Assembly (NCBI RefSeq): GCF_008065375.1
Contig: NZ_VJYI01000016.1
Location: 124,001-188,000, forward strand
Reading direction: 5' to 3'
DNA: 64,000 bases
Source: Nonomuraea sp. SYSU D8015
GTDB lineage: Bacteria > Actinomycetota > Actinomycetes > Streptosporangiales > Streptosporangiaceae
How positions within the stretch are numbered: position 1 is the first letter of the stretch; each line of letters starts with the position of its first letter. A program made the position numbers and the translations under genes. The notes beneath the pieces are model-generated. The model worked only from the letters and a program-made list of their open reading frames with translations, made no database searches and was not told the origin of the DNA. Shown here one piece after another: positions 18,099-26,696 of the stretch.

Positions 18099-20210
18099 AT
18101 GCGACCGGTCACAGATTTGCAGCGGAAGGTGGCGCCGTTCGAGGTCGTCACCGAGATGACTCCCTCTGGCGACCAGCCGACGGCCATCGCCGAGCTGGAG
18201 CGCCGCATCAAGGCCGGGGAGAAGGACAGCGTCCTGCTGGGCGCCACCGGCACCGGCAAGACGGCCACGATCGCGTGGCTGATCGAGCGCCTGCAGCGGC
18301 CCGCGCTGGTCATGCAGCCCAACAAGACGCTCGCCGCCCAGTTCGCCAACGAGCTGCGGGAGATGCTGCCCAACAACGCGGTGGAATACTTCGTCTCCTA
18401 CTACGACTACTACCAGCCCGAGGCGTACGTCCCGCAGAGCGACACCTACATCGAGAAGGACTCCTCGATCAACGACGAGGTCGAGCGGCTGCGCCACTCG
18501 GCCACCAACTCGCTGCTCACCCGCCGTGACACGATCGTGGTCGCCTCCGTGTCCTGCATCTACGGCCTGGGCACGCCGCAGGAATACGTCGACCGCATGG
18601 CCAGGCTGCGCGTCGGCATGGACGTCGACCGCGACCAGCTGCTGCGCCGCCTGGTCGACATGCAGTACACGCGCAACGACCTGGCCTTCACCCGGGGCAC
18701 GTTCCGGGTGCGCGGCGACACGATCGAGATCATCCCGAAATACGAAGAGCTCGCCGTGCGCATCGAGATGTTCGGCGACGAGATCGAGAAGCTCTCGACC
18801 ATGCACCCGCTGACCGGCGAGGTCATCACCGAGGACGAAGAGCTCTACATCTTCCCGGCCTCCCACTACGTCGCCGGCGAGGAGCGCATGGCGGCCGCGG
18901 TGGCGGGCATCGAGGCGGAGCTGGCCGAGCGGCTGTCGGAGCTGGAGCGGCAGGGCAAGCTGCTGGAGGCGCAGCGGCTGCGGATGCGCACGACGTACGA
19001 CATCGAGATGATGCGGCAGATCGGCACCTGCTCCGGCATCGAGAACTACTCGCGCCACATGGACGGGCGCGAGCCAGGCAGCGCGCCCAACACGCTGCTC
19101 GACTACTTCCCGGAGGACTTCCTTCTGGTCCTCGACGAGTCGCACCAGACAGTGCCGCAGATCGGCGCCATGTACGAAGGCGACGCCTCCCGCAAGCGCA
19201 CGCTGGTCGAGCACGGCTTCCGGCTGCCGTCGGCGCTCGACAACCGGCCGCTGAAGTGGGAGGAGTTCCTCGAGCGCATCGGGCAGACCGTCTACCTGTC
19301 CGCCACGCCGGGGCCCTACGAGCTGGGCCGGGTCAAGGGCGAGGTCGTCGAGCAGGTCATCCGCCCGACCGGCCTGGTCGACCCCGAGATCGTCGTCAAG
19401 CCCACCAAGGGCCAGATCGACGACCTGGTCCACGAGATCCGCGAGCGCGCCGACCGCGATGAGCGCGTGCTGGTCACCACGCTGACCAAGAAGATGGCCG
19501 AAGACCTCACCGACTATCTCCTGGAGCTCGGCATCCGGGTCCGCTACCTGCACAGCGAGGTCGACACGCTGCGCCGCATCGAGCTGCTGCGCGAGCTGCG
19601 CACCGGCGAGTTCGACGTGCTCGTCGGCATCAACCTGCTGCGCGAGGGCCTCGACCTGCCCGAGGTGTCGCTGGTGGCGATCCTCGACGCCGACAAGGAG
19701 GGCTTCCTGCGCTCCGAGACGTCCCTGATCCAGACCATCGGCCGCGCCGCCCGAAACGTGTCGGGCCAGGTCCACATGTACGCCGACAAGATCACCCCGT
19801 CGATGGAGCGGGCGATCGACGAGACGAACCGGCGCCGGGCCAAGCAGATCGCCTTCAACGAGGCCAACGGCGTCGACCCGCAGCCGCTCCGCAAAAAGAT
19901 CGCCGACATCCTCGACTCGCTGCAGCGCGAGGACGCCGACACCGACAAGCTGCTCGGCGGGGGCGGCCGGCAGCAGTCGCGTGGCAAGGCGCCCATGCCG
20001 GGCTTCGCCTCGCGGCAGGCGGGCCAGCACGCCAAGGCCATCGCGGGCGAGATGCCGCGGGCCCAGATCGAGTCGCTCATCGAGTCGCTGACCGAGCAGA
20101 TGCACCAGTCCGCGGCCGATCTGCAGTTCGAGGTGGCTGCCCGGCTGCGCGACGAGATCAAGGAGCTCAAGCGCGAGCTCCGCGACATGCGCGAGGCCGG
20201 CGTGCACTAG
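18099..20210 (+). CDS. uvrB: excinuclease ABC subunit UvrB
   Basis: 703-residue damage-verification helicase of nucleotide excision repair. Full-length features: Walker A GATGTGKT (about 48-55); the DNA-inserting beta-hairpin region SYYDYYQPEAYVP (about 94-106); Walker B LVLDESHQ; motif SATPGPYE; helicase motif VI QTIGRAARN; and a C-terminal UVR domain (about 650-690, LTEQMHQSAADLQFEVAARLRDEIKELK). It works with UvrA and UvrC, neither of which is in this window. Probably transcribed alone. Confidence 0.98.
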   Translation: MRPVTDLQRKVAPFEVVTEMTPSGDQPTAIAELERRIKAGEKDSVLLGATGTGKTATIAWLIERLQRPALVMQPNKTLAAQFANELREMLPNNAVEYFVSYYDYYQPEAYVPQSDTYIEKDSSINDEVERLRHSATNSLLTRRDTIVVASVSCIYGLGTPQEYVDRMARLRVGMDVDRDQLLRRLVDMQYTRNDLAFTRGTFRVRGDTIEIIPKYEELAVRIEMFGDEIEKLSTMHPLTGEVITEDEELYIFPASHYVAGEERMAAAVAGIEAELAERLSELERQGKLLEAQRLRMRTTYDIEMMRQIGTCSGIENYSRHMDGREPGSAPNTLLDYFPEDFLLVLDESHQTVPQIGAMYEGDASRKRTLVEHGFRLPSALDNRPLKWEEFLERIGQTVYLSATPGPYELGRVKGEVVEQVIRPTGLVDPEIVVKPTKGQIDDLVHEIRERADRDERVLVTTLTKKMAEDLTDYLLELGIRVRYLHSEVDTLRRIELLRELRTGEFDVLVGINLLREGLDLPEVSLVAILDADKEGFLRSETSLIQTIGRAARNVSGQVHMYADKITPSMERAIDETNRRRAKQIAFNEANGVDPQPLRKKIADILDSLQREDADTDKLLGGGGRQQSRGKAPMPGFASRQAGQHAKAIAGEMPRAQIESLIESLTEQMHQSAADLQFEVAARLRDEIKELKRELRDMREAGVH

Positions 20211-20291
20211 TCGAGAATTACAGCAGTCGAGCGGCGCTCACCCCGCCTGACCTGGGAGAATGGACCGGCCTCCGATGGGCAGCGAGCAGTC

Positions 20292-20906
20292 ATGAACAAG
20301 ACGCTCACGGGGGTCCTGGTCGGCTCCGCGATGCTCGCGGGTGGTTGCGGCGCCGTGTCGGGGCAGGCCGTGCTGCCCGCCCTCCCGCCCACGCCGCCGA
20401 CCGGCGTCCCGACCCCTGGTCCCACCGGCACCCCGACTGGTCCCACCGGCACCCCGACGCCGGGCCCTGGCCGGGTTGGCCTGGACGACCTGCGCCAGGC
20501 CGGCCAGGCCGCGCTCACCGCGGTGCCCGGCTCCATGCTCATCTCGATCGAGACCGAGGAGGACGGCAGGCTGTGGGAGGTGCAGGTCGTCGATCGGGCC
20601 GGCACCGAGCACCAGATGGACGTGGCGGCGGGCAAGGTCGTCGCCGGGCCCACGCAGGAGCGCGACGACGCCGAGGACAAGGCCAAGCGCCGGAACCGGG
20701 TGCGGGCGGCCAAGCTCGGCTACCTGGAGGCGGCGGAGAAGATCGTCGCCACCGTGCCGGGAGGCCGCATCACGGAGCTGAGCCTGGACGGGGAGCTCGG
20801 CAGGACCGTCTGGGAGTCCGACGTGGTGACCGCGGACGGGACCAAACACGAGGTCACGCTCGACGCCGTCACCGGAGCGGTCAGCCGGCCCAGGCCGACC
20901 AGCTGA
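20292..20906 (+). CDS. PepSY-domain lipoprotein
   Basis: 204 residues. A type II signal peptide ends in the lipobox LAGGC (Cys at 19). A Pro/Thr/Gly linker with PTGTPTGPTGTP repeats (about 31-60) and two PepSY-like beta-alpha modules follow (about 65-115 and 130-200; each ends DGRLWEVQVVD / LGRTVWESDVV). PepSY domains are thought to bind or inhibit peptidases or sense the envelope. The surface-anchored position fits. Downstream lies the 20-bp tandem repeat. Confidence 0.88.
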   Translation: MNKTLTGVLVGSAMLAGGCGAVSGQAVLPALPPTPPTGVPTPGPTGTPTGPTGTPTPGPGRVGLDDLRQAGQAALTAVPGSMLISIETEEDGRLWEVQVVDRAGTEHQMDVAAGKVVAGPTQERDDAEDKAKRRNRVRAAKLGYLEAAEKIVATVPGGRITELSLDGELGRTVWESDVVTADGTKHEVTLDAVTGAVSRPRPTS

Positions 20907-20970
20907 CCTCCTGACGCTTCGACGCCGCCGGCGCACGTAGCCGGCGGCCAGCTCGTACGGACTGCCTGAC

Positions 20971-21107
20971 GGCCGTCCATGCGCCCGGCTGGCCGTCCAT
21001 GCGCCCGGCTGGCCGTCCATGCGCCCGGCTGGCCGTCCATGCGCCCGGCTGGCCGTCCATGCGCCCGGCTGGCCGTCCATGCGCCCGGCTGGCCGTCCAT
21101 GCGCCCG
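20971..21107. repeat. 20-bp tandem repeat, 7 copies
   Basis: GGCCGTCCATGCGCCCGGCT is repeated without any substitution at 20971, 20991, 21011, 21031, 21051, 21071 and 21091, the last copy being 17 of 20 bases. It lies in the 290-nt spacer between the lipoprotein and the convergent RIO-kinase gene. The 20-bp period is not a multiple of three, so it is not a protein repeat. There are no spacers, so it is not a CRISPR array. Copy identity implies recent expansion or active homogenisation. Confidence 0.97.
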
Positions 21108-21195
21108 TGCTCGCGGTCGATGCGTTCGGCCGGCTTGCTCGGTGTGTCGCCCGGTGGCGCGGGGCCGGCGCTGCCCGCTCCGCGCCATCGGCGGT

Positions 21196-22074
21196 TCAGC
21201 CGGCGAGGCCGGCCTCCGTGCGCAGGAGGGCGGTCAGGGAGTCCGGGTCCGCGGCCGTCACGCCCTTGGCGGCGAACCACGTGGCCACGTTGCGGGCGTC
21301 GCGGTCGAGGAACGACGGCCCGGCCGGGTGGGCGATCACGTCCACGATCTGCGGCAGGTCGATGATCACCAGCCTGCCCTCGTGGACCAGCAGGTTGTAC
21401 GGGGACAGGTCGCCATGCGCCAGCCCCTCCCCGGCCAGCGTGACCATCGCAGCGACCAGCTGCTCCCACAGGTCGTCCAGGTCGTCGGACACCTGGGCGA
21501 GGCGTGGCGCCGCGTACCCGTCCGGCGTCCCGATGAACTCCTGCAGGATCTCCGTCCCGACGATCTGCACCGGGTACGGCACCGGAACCCCGAGCTCCCA
21601 CAACCGGCACAACGCCCCGAACTCGGCCACCGCCCACTGGGCGGCGATCGCCTGTTTGCCGAACGCGGTGCGGGCCGCCATCGCCCGGTTCATGCGGTCG
21701 TCGCGGGTCCTGCGGCCCTCCAGGTAGCCCGAGTCGCGGTGGAACAGGCGGTGCTCGGCCGAGCGATACCGCTTGGCGGCCAGCAGGCAGACCCGGTCGG
21801 TGCCGGGCACGCCCCGGGAGATCAGGTGGACGTCGGCCTCCTTGCCGGTCTTGAGCACGCCGTGCTCGGTGTCGACGGCCGCCAATTCGGTGACCAGCCA
21901 GCCGGGGTACGGCCGTGGGCCCTTCTCCGTGGGCGTGCTCTGGTCCCAGGTGGACCAGCGGTCACCCTCGGGCGGGCCGTCATCGGTGTGGTCGGGGGTG
22001 CTCGCCAGCCATTCGAGGTCGTCGGCGTCGAGGGCGTACTTGCCGCGGCGGCGGTGCTGCGAGTGCTTCGGCAC
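21196..22074 (-). CDS. RIO-type serine protein kinase
   Basis: 292 residues from GTG 22074 (VPKHSQHRRRGKY, a common N-terminus in actinobacterial RIO proteins; an ATG 10 codons earlier is possible). Kinase elements: LKTGKEADVHL (P-loop-like), AAKRYR (catalytic Lys), HGDLSPYNLL (catalytic Asp) and VIIDLPQIVD (metal-binding Asp). These match the RIO1 family rather than Hanks kinases, because the activation segment is missing. Archaeal and eukaryotic RIO kinases act in ribosome maturation. The role in bacteria is not established. Confidence 0.9.
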   Translation of the reverse strand: MPKHSQHRRRGKYALDADDLEWLASTPDHTDDGPPEGDRWSTWDQSTPTEKGPRPYPGWLVTELAAVDTEHGVLKTGKEADVHLISRGVPGTDRVCLLAAKRYRSAEHRLFHRDSGYLEGRRTRDDRMNRAMAARTAFGKQAIAAQWAVAEFGALCRLWELGVPVPYPVQIVGTEILQEFIGTPDGYAAPRLAQVSDDLDDLWEQLVAAMVTLAGEGLAHGDLSPYNLLVHEGRLVIIDLPQIVDVIAHPAGPSFLDRDARNVATWFAAKGVTAADPDSLTALLRTEAGLAG

Positions 22075-22351
22075 GGTGGAATCGCTCCAAGGGTGGGGCC
22101 CCACCGGCGCGTCGATCAGCTCAGCGCACGCCCGGCGGGAAGGATTGAGGACGCGGAAAACGGCACGCGAACAGTCGTTATCACGGTCTCACCCTCCCTT
22201 CGCGTCGTGGCGATCAACCCGCCCGAGTATGCCGGGGCGGGGATGGGCCGCGCAACCGATTAACGGCCGCGCAGCCGGCGCCCGGGCGCTTCTGCGATCT
22301 CGCGGTTTTATGCGGTCGCGACAGGCACGGGCCGGCTTGTAGCGTGCGGGC

Positions 22352-22987
22352 ATGCGACGATGCGGCGAATGCGGTCACTGGGAGCCCGCCGGGGCTCCGG
22401 GCTGCGCCCGGTGCGCCCGGTTGGTGGACGAGATCGTCGAGGAGGGGTGGCGGGCGTTCCTGGAGCGCGAGTTCGGAGCGGCGAGCCTGGGGCGGAGAGC
22501 GGTAGCTTGCGTGACCAGCGGAGCCCCGTGCGAGCGCGACCATAGACACGGCACCGCCGAGTCGTCCGACGAGCGGCTCATCGCCGAGATGGTCGTGGAC
22601 GAGCCCGACAAGCATCCCTGGCGCGTGGTCGACGCCGCCTACGACCGGCTGACCTGCGCCGAGTGCGGCGGCCGGCTCAGCCGGGGCCCGGCCTCCTGCG
22701 CCGCCTGCAACCTGGCGAACGGCTTCCGCTACTCGGCCGTCGAGATCGACCGTCCGGGCGTTCCACCGGGGAACGAACACGCGCTGCGGGTGAACGTGGC
22801 CGTGATGCGCCGGCCGTACGGGATCCCGGAGTCGGAGGTGCTGCTGCGGCGGCTGTCGCTCCCCGTCCTGCTCGACGGCCTGCTCCCCACGAGGGCTCAG
22901 GCCCAGGCCACCAAGGCGATGGCGAACAATGGGGCCACGGAGGCCGAGCTCGCCGCGCTGATCTATGCCGAGTGGGGCCGTGTCTAG
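22352..22987 (+). CDS. zinc-ribbon protein carrying an inserted DNA repeat
   Basis: 211 residues with two four-Cys zinc-ribbon knuckles: CGECGHWEP...CARC (residues 4-21) and CAECGGRLSRGPASCAAC (about 101-118). Between them residues 41-64 are encoded by a 68-bp DNA element also present, in another reading frame, in the ROK gene at 34.8 kb. The element keeps the frame open and adds GAPCERDH-type sequence. The C-terminal half (about 125-205) is helical and ends in a Glu/Ala-rich segment. Function unknown. The 3' end overlaps Uma2 by 4 nt, convergently. Confidence 0.75.
   Translation: MRRCGECGHWEPAGAPGCARCARLVDEIVEEGWRAFLEREFGAASLGRRAVACVTSGAPCERDHRHGTAESSDERLIAEMVVDEPDKHPWRVVDAAYDRLTCAECGGRLSRGPASCAACNLANGFRYSAVEIDRPGVPPGNEHALRVNVAVMRRPYGIPESEVLLRRLSLPVLLDGLLPTRAQAQATKAMANNGATEAELAALIYAEWGRV
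22476..22543 (+). repeat. dispersed intragenic DNA repeat, copy A
   Basis: 68 bp inside the zinc-ribbon gene, 62 of 68 bases identical to the reverse strand of 34789-34856. The last 30 bases are identical in both copies. Here it is translated as AASLGRRAVACVTSGAPCERDH. The host protein is uninterrupted. Confidence 0.9.
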
Positions 22988-23550
22988 TCCGGTGGCCACT
23001 CCAATGTGAGATCGATGTCCACGTCGAAGCCGATGTCGGTCTGCAGGCGCTTGCGGTGGACGCCGGTCGGGACGTAGACCATGACCGCCGGCTCGAGCTC
23101 GAAGGTGTAGACGACGGGGAGCCCGTCCTCTTCTTCCACTCGCCAGACGTGCTTGATCCCTGCCTTTGAGTATTTGATGGGCTTTGTGGTCCGATCTCGC
23201 TCCATGGACTCATCTGAGACGACTTCGGCCACGAGGTGCACATCCTCCGGTTTGAAGGAGGTGAGCTTCAGAGACGTGATCGCAGACCTCTTCACTACGA
23301 GGATGTCGGGCTCCGGCCGCTGGCGCAGGCCCAGTGTGACCGTCATTTCGCGAACGACCTCCAGATGCGCCGGTGGCTCGAGGGAGTGCTCGAACCGTCC
23401 GACCGCGCGCATGTGGAAGAGGGTCTGCGGCGGCCTCATGACGAGCGCCCCGTCGATCAACTCGACGTGCCTGGGCGCGTCGGGAGGGAGATGATCGAGC
23501 ATGTCGGCCGTCCAGCCGCCAGGAGGGCCGGGATAGAACCACTCAGGCAA
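22984..23550 (-). CDS. Uma2-family putative endonuclease (DUF820)
   Basis: 188 residues from TTG 23550; the first in-frame ATG is 15 codons later, but the PEWFYPGPPGGWTA stretch before it looks like normal Uma2 N-terminus. PD-(D/E)XK-fold pattern: PRHVELIDGALV (about 30-41), the acidic pair in PEPDILVVKR (about 85) and AEVVSDES, and a Lys/Trp strand KYSKAGIKHVWRV. Uma2 proteins are abundant in filamentous actinobacteria and cyanobacteria, with unknown biology. No mobile element flanks it. Confidence 0.85.
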   Translation of the reverse strand: MPEWFYPGPPGGWTADMLDHLPPDAPRHVELIDGALVMRPPQTLFHMRAVGRFEHSLEPPAHLEVVREMTVTLGLRQRPEPDILVVKRSAITSLKLTSFKPEDVHLVAEVVSDESMERDRTTKPIKYSKAGIKHVWRVEEEDGLPVVYTFELEPAVMVYVPTGVHRKRLQTDIGFDVDIDLTLEWPPD

Positions 23551-23594
23551 AAGCTCGTCACGTGGCGAAGCAATCCTGCCACGCTGGGTAGCCG

Positions 23595-24200
23595 TCAGGG
23601 GAGGTCTTTGCGCTCCTCCATGGTGCGGCGGTAGAGCTCGTCGATCTCCTCCAGCGGGTCCGGCGCCCGGCGGCGGGCCTCGATCTCCAGGTCCGTGCGG
23701 GAGCTGAGCTCGGCGATCCCGGTGGCCGTGTGGTGGACCTGGTCGCCGAGGAGGTCGGCGCGGATGCGGGCGCACATGGCCGTCAGCTTGGCCTGGTGCT
23801 CGCGCAGCCGGTCGAGCGTGGCGTGGTCGACGTAATGCGACACGCGGCGCTGCTGGGCGTACATCCCGAGCTGGCCGTCGTGCACGTCGGCCTGCGCCTC
23901 CAGGTCGGCCAGCAGCCGCGGCAGGTCGCCCAGGCCCCAGCCCTGCGCCTGCGCCTGCTCGACGGCCTGGCGGGTGAGGGAGACCTCGCGGCGCAGGTCG
24001 AGGCGGAGCCGCTCGACCTCGGCGGCGTCGCCCGTGCCCATCGCATTGACGTGCGTGGTCAGCCGCGTCGCCGCCTGACGGGCCTTGCCTGCCGCCTTCT
24101 TGCCCAGCTTGACCAGCAGGTAGACGCCCACGCCGGTGAGCAGCGCCAGAAACGCGAGGATCACCAGCACGATGACAAGGACTTGCTCGATCTCCGCCAC
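23595..24200 (-). CDS. membrane-anchored coiled-coil protein
   Basis: 201 residues from GTG 24200, preceded by GGGAG. One N-terminal membrane helix (about 5-30, VLVIVLVILAFLALLTGV) is followed by a long charged helical region (35-200) rich in Arg, Glu, Ala and Gln with heptad character (LRLDLRREVSLTRQAVEQAQAQG). This resembles DivIVA/PspA-like peripheral scaffolds only in style; there is no family match. It shares a 135-nt divergent spacer with the SDR gene. Confidence 0.7.
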   Translation of the reverse strand: MAEIEQVLVIVLVILAFLALLTGVGVYLLVKLGKKAAGKARQAATRLTTHVNAMGTGDAAEVERLRLDLRREVSLTRQAVEQAQAQGWGLGDLPRLLADLEAQADVHDGQLGMYAQQRRVSHYVDHATLDRLREHQAKLTAMCARIRADLLGDQVHHTATGIAELSSRTDLEIEARRRAPDPLEEIDELYRRTMEERKDLP

Positions 24201-24335
24201 CTCCCGTTGGGGTCGATGTCTAGAGGATAGTCGGCCGCGGCGGCTTTGGCGCGCCGAGCCAAGCAAGCACTTGATCTGCATGTACGGGCTGTGTTTCAGT
24301 GCACATACTTTGCGGATCGCGGCGGGAAGGGGCTG

Positions 24336-25109
24336 GTGCGCGTGCTGGACGGCAAGGTCGTGATCATCACTGGCGGGGCCAGGGGGATGGGGGCGGCGAC
24401 GGCGCGGCGGTGCGTGGCGGCCGGGGCCCGGGTGGTGCTCACCGACGTGCTCGTGGAGGAGGGCACGGCCACCGCCAAGGAGCTCGACGCCCGGTTCATC
24501 CCGCACGACGTGACGGACCAGGAGCAGTGGGCCGCGGTGGTCGCGCGGACGGTGGAGGGGTTCGGGCGGCTCGACGGGCTCGTCAACAACGCCGGCATCG
24601 CGACCTCGTTCCCCATCGAGCAGCAGGCGCTGGAGGAGTTCGAGCGCGTGCTCCGGGTCAACCTGGTCGGCGTCTTCCTGGGGCTCAAGGCCGTGGTGGG
24701 CGCCATGCGCGCGTCGGGCGGCGGCGCCGTGGTGAACCTGTCGTCGGTCGCGGGGCTCTTCGGATTGCCGGGCACGGGCGCGTACGGCACCTCCAAATGG
24801 GGCGTGCGCGGCCTCACCAAGATCGCCGCCCTGGAGTTCGGCAAGGACCGCATCCGGGTCAACTCCGTACATCCAGGCATGATCGTCACCCCGATGACGC
24901 GGCAGTTCGGCGCCGTGTCGGGCGAGGGCACCTTCCCGCTGGCCCCGGCCGGGCGCTGGGGTGAGCCGGAGGAGGTCGCGGAGGCGATCGCGTTCCTGCT
25001 GTCCGACGCCGCCTCGTACGTGACCGGAGCCGAGCTCGCCATCGACGGAGGCTGGACCGCGGGGGAGTCGGCGCTGCTGTCCCGCACGGCCGGGGGAGAG
25101 GCGGGCTGA
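24336..25109 (+). CDS. short-chain dehydrogenase/reductase
   Basis: 257 residues from GTG 24336, with GGGAAGGGG just upstream. Classical SDR: cofactor motif TGGARGMG (about 10-17), NNAG (about 85), and the catalytic Ser in NLSSVAG with Tyr/Lys in YGTSK (about 150-154). The C-terminal SYVTGAELAIDGGW is the usual family end. NAD(H) is more likely than NADP(H) because an acidic residue, D36 (VVLTDV), ends the second strand. Three nt separate it from the alpha/beta hydrolase, so the two are co-transcribed and perhaps act on one ester/alcohol substrate. Confidence 0.9.
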   Translation: MRVLDGKVVIITGGARGMGAATARRCVAAGARVVLTDVLVEEGTATAKELDARFIPHDVTDQEQWAAVVARTVEGFGRLDGLVNNAGIATSFPIEQQALEEFERVLRVNLVGVFLGLKAVVGAMRASGGGAVVNLSSVAGLFGLPGTGAYGTSKWGVRGLTKIAALEFGKDRIRVNSVHPGMIVTPMTRQFGAVSGEGTFPLAPAGRWGEPEEVAEAIAFLLSDAASYVTGAELAIDGGWTAGESALLSRTAGGEAG

Positions 25110-25112
25110 GCC

Positions 25113-25919
25113 ATGCCGTACGCGGACGTCGGCGAGAACATCAGGCTCTTCTACACCGACGACGGCGGCGGCGACGGGCCGCCGCTGCTGCTCGTGCACG
25201 GCTGGGGGACCGACTCCCACCAGTGGTCCTGGCACCTCGACGCGCTCACGGCAGCCGGGCGCCGGGTGATAGCCGTCGACCTGCGCGGGCACGGCTACTC
25301 GTCGGTCCCGGAGACGGGCAACACACCCCGCATGATGGCCGAGGACCTCGACGCCCTCCTCGACGGCCTCGGCATCCCCCAGGTGATCGCCGTCGGGCAC
25401 TCGATGGGCGGCCAGGTCGTGTCGATCCTGGCCGTCGAGCACCCGGACCGCGTGCGCGCGCTCGTCGCCCTCGACCCGGGCTACGGCATCACGGACGACA
25501 TCGCCAGGGACTTCCCCAGGACGATCGCGGGCCTGCGTGGTGACCACCCCCACGCAGCGGCCGAGGCGCTCGACGAGTGGTGCACGAACGCCGCCACCCC
25601 CGCCGTCATCCGCCGCTGGCACAAGCGCAGGCTGTACGGCATGCCGCCGCACGTCCTCGTCCAGGCGTTCGAGGCCATGTTCGTCGAGGACGGCGCCATC
25701 GGCGTGTGCCCGGCGAGCGACGACTACCTGGCCCGCAGGCAGTGTCCGGTGCTGTCGATCTGGGCGGACCGGCGGCGCGCGGCGTGGGAGGCGGGCCTGC
25801 TCAAGCACCCGGCGTCCAAGGTCGTGTGCTGGGAGGGCTCCAGCCACCGGCTGCACGAGGAGCGCCCGGCGGAGTTCGTGCACCTCCTCGGCGGGTGGTT
25901 GCGGCGGCTGCGCGTGTGA
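25113..25919 (+). CDS. alpha/beta hydrolase
   Basis: 268 residues. LLLVHGWGTDSHQW gives the oxyanion region and GHSMGG (Ser about 96) the nucleophile elbow. Acidic residues follow in the cap, and SSHRLHEERPAEF places the catalytic His (about 247). No signal peptide. Start at 25113, immediately after the SDR stop. Epoxide hydrolases and esterases share this layout; the substrate is not determinable. A strong 13-bp hairpin terminator follows its stop. Confidence 0.88.
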   Translation: MPYADVGENIRLFYTDDGGGDGPPLLLVHGWGTDSHQWSWHLDALTAAGRRVIAVDLRGHGYSSVPETGNTPRMMAEDLDALLDGLGIPQVIAVGHSMGGQVVSILAVEHPDRVRALVALDPGYGITDDIARDFPRTIAGLRGDHPHAAAEALDEWCTNAATPAVIRRWHKRRLYGMPPHVLVQAFEAMFVEDGAIGVCPASDDYLARRQCPVLSIWADRRRAAWEAGLLKHPASKVVCWEGSSHRLHEERPAEFVHLLGGWLRRLRV

Positions 25920-25951
25920 AGGGCCCGGCGGCACGGATCCGCCGGGCCCTT
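25919..25951 (+). terminator. bidirectional hairpin after the SDR/hydrolase pair
   Basis: 13-bp perfect stem (arms 25919-25931 and 25939-25951; AAGGGCCCGGCGG and its complement) with a 7-nt loop. Its AA/TT ends provide short U/A tracts on both strands. It overlaps the hydrolase stop codon. Confidence 0.8.
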
Positions 25952-26071
25952 CGCTGTGTGAGCGCGCCAGGGTCGGGGGCCACGTGACGCTCACACGATT
26001 CGTTCGCTAACCGGGAAGAACCGTAGAGGGCGCGGGCACGGCGGCGGATCACCCTGCGGGTGGAGCGGAGA

Positions 26072-26677
26072 TCATCCTGGCGGGTGACTCCGGGCGGCTC
26101 GTCTGCGGGCGCGCAAGCGCCGTACCTTCCTGATCAGCCACCACGCCGCCACGGCGAGGACCAGCAGCGCGACGACCACCAGGATCGGGGCGAACACCGC
26201 GATCAGGCTCATGCCGAGCGAGCCCGCGTCCTCCACCGTGCTCACGACCGGAGCGCCGACGCCTGCCGTTCCCGCGTTGACCACGGGGCGGGTCGCCGCC
26301 TTCATCGCGTGCACGGCCAGCGCCACCACGATGCCCAGCAGCCAGCCGGCCCACGGGTGCTCCGTCATCCACGTGGAGTTCTCCAGCTCGGCGGCCGCGT
26401 TCGTCGCGGAGAAGACCACGCCGCCGGAGGCCGGGCGGATCACGGTCTGGATGGCATCGTTGACGCTGTCGACGGCAGGCACCTTGTCGAGGACCATCTC
26501 GGCGATCAGGAGCACCGAGATCACCGCGAGCACGCCCCAGTTGGACAGCCACGCGTAGCCGTCGGGCAGTTTCACGGCGTCGGTGAGGTTGGACAGCACG
26601 CCCACGACCAGGAGCGGGATGTAGGCGTTGAGGCCGGCGGCCGTGGACAGGCCCAGACCGGTCAATGCGGCGAGCAT
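26072..26677 (-). CDS. DUF4126 membrane protein
   Basis: 201 residues, about five hydrophobic segments. N-terminus GLGLSTAAGLNAYIPLL and the middle NDAIQTVIRPASGGVVF are characteristic of DUF4126. The C-terminal helix (AAWWLIRKVRRLRARRRAARS) ends in a basic cytosolic tail. The N-terminus has no cleavable signal. No function is known for this family. It lies 19 nt after the upstream choline-kinase-like gene on the same strand, so the two may share a transcript. Confidence 0.85.
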   Translation of the reverse strand: MLAALTGLGLSTAAGLNAYIPLLVVGVLSNLTDAVKLPDGYAWLSNWGVLAVISVLLIAEMVLDKVPAVDSVNDAIQTVIRPASGGVVFSATNAAAELENSTWMTEHPWAGWLLGIVVALAVHAMKAATRPVVNAGTAGVGAPVVSTVEDAGSLGMSLIAVFAPILVVVALLVLAVAAWWLIRKVRRLRARRRAARSHPPG

Positions 26678-26696
26678 GCCACCCAGTCTGCCCGCC

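Noticed and set aside
20971..21107. CRISPR array
   Set aside because: Units are contiguous with no spacers and no cas genes in the window.
22984..23550. Restriction-modification system around Uma2
   Set aside because: No methyltransferase or specificity subunit adjoining; Uma2 genes are usually solitary.
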